This document shows positions 37,792-38,260 of a stretch of 38,260 nucleotides of DNA, one piece after another. A program made the position numbers and the translations under genes. This stretch comes from a virus. Numbering within the stretch: position 1 is the stretch's first letter; the number at the start of each line of letters is the position of its first letter. The stretch is taken from positions 1-38,260 of the IMG/VR virus record IMGVR_UViG_3300046648_000046. One strand, 5' to 3'. The notes under the pieces were generated by a model, which ran no database searches, was not told the DNA's origin, and was given only the letters and a program-made list of their open reading frames with translations.

Positions 37792-38260
37792 AGGCTTCTC
37801 ACCGTCACACCAGCGCCAGAGCCGAAGCGAGCGGCCAACCTGTCGCGCTGGAAGTCAGACAGTGCCATCGTGCCGGTTTCCGTGTCGGCGTACGTGACCG
37901 AGTAATCCCCGATCCGCTCAGACTTCACGCCGCGCGAGGATGTGTCACCGTTGCGCAGCGCCATCAGTTCCTGTCCCACCAGGCGACAGACCATGTCGAC
38001 CACGTCAGCGGGAACCGTGGGCAACCCGTGCGTGTAGGTAACCGTGATCACGGTTTCCTCTTCAAAGCCACAGGAGCGCGTCAGAGCGCCTGACAGAAGC
38101 TTGTAGTCCGTGACTGCCACCCCATCCACCAAAACGGCTGAGACGGCCGTGACGGGCTGTCCTGGTAGCGCGAGGCGCGAACCCCTGCCTTCCAGCGTCA
38201 CCGTGCTGGTGGTCTGGCTGATGGTGGAACCAGCGGCATCACGCACGATGGCGGAAGCAA
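37788..38260 (-). CDS. Head-tail connector (gp6-like), C-terminal part, begins at 224
   Basis: 3' part of the 189-residue connector whose start is at 224 on the other side of the contig join (38134-38260 duplicates 1-127). It contains VPADVVDMVCRLVGQELMALRNGD and ends GSGAGVTVRSL. See the entry at 1-224. Confidence 0.75.
   Translation of the reverse strand, partial: ASAIVRDAAGSTISQTTSTVTLEGRGSRLALPGQPVTAVSAVLVDGVAVTDYKLLSGALTRSCGFEEETVITVTYTHGLPTVPADVVDMVCRLVGQELMALRNGDTSSRGVKSERIGDYSVTYADTETGTMALSDFQRDRLAARFGSGAGVTVRSL
38134..38260. repeat. Terminal direct repeat (right copy), circular contig overlap
   Basis: Exact copy of positions 1-127. Removing one copy gives a 38,133-bp circle. The physical ends of the virion DNA are not marked by this repeat. 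Confidence 0.95.

Noticed and set aside
38134-38246. Connector gene starting at 38246
   Set aside because: The frame continues upstream across the contig join to ATG 224, next to the preceding gene.
1-38260. CRISPR arrays, insertion sequences and transposases
   Set aside because: No regularly spaced repeat-spacer unit and no transposase frame was seen; the dispersed repeats are regulatory-sized and lie between genes.

Overview
The window is a complete temperate siphovirus genome of an actinobacterium, most likely Streptomyces. The base composition is GC-rich and every supported gene lies on the minus strand. The integrase is a large serine recombinase, and one gene resembles the phiC31 gp3-type recombination directionality factor. 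The first 127 bases (1-127) recur exactly as the last 127 (38134-38260). The contig therefore closes into a circle of 38,133 bp, and one head-tail connector gene is cut by the contig ends.

Layout, in the direction of transcription (high to low coordinate). Late region: small membrane protein (7315-7079), HNH endonuclease (7040-6678), terminase small and large subunits, portal, MuF-like protein, scaffold, major capsid protein and a 51-residue head protein. It continues across the contig ends into the connector, head closure protein, a possible decoration protein, gp10-like tail completion protein, tail terminator, tail tube, two tail chaperone frames joined by a -1 slip at GGGAAAC, tape measure, a giant 1291-residue tail protein and two small tail genes. 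Lysis follows: amidase endolysin and two holin-like membrane proteins. Early/replication region (27.2-12.7 kb): dNMP kinase, a hypothetical gene, RecB/Cas4-like exonuclease, putative RDF, small genes, HNH endonuclease, primase-helicase, family A DNA polymerase, a phage sigma-like factor, a broken HNH gene, ThyX and dCMP deaminase. Accessory/lysogeny region (12.7-8.1 kb): small unknown genes, then the serine integrase with a candidate attP over its start codon. A cluster of tRNA genes (7.7-7.3 kb) leads back to the late genes.

The most notable content is regulatory DNA repeated across the genome. (1) Eight copies of a 17-bp box, GGTAATCGA(A/G)(C/T)CGCTAG on the minus strand, each lie upstream of a gene or the tRNA cluster in the 7.8-27.3 kb half. 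They look like phage-specific promoters, and the phage encodes a sigma-like protein that could read them. Several are followed by hairpins that would hide the next ribosome binding site. (2) At least eleven copies of the palindrome TACGAA-NN-TTCGTA, plus partial copies, sit 10-175 bp upstream of start codons in both early and late regions. They look like dispersed repressor operators. (3) Five host-type promoters share an exact 18-bp spacer, four of them beside the palindromes. (4) A 94-bp element with inverted GTGTAGAA repeats occurs twice, each time between a terminator and a box. (5) A 25-bp inverted repeat pair flanks one small gene.

No classical helix-turn-helix immunity repressor is recognisable, so the protein that reads the palindromes is unknown. 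All family assignments come from reading motifs by eye; no database search was run.
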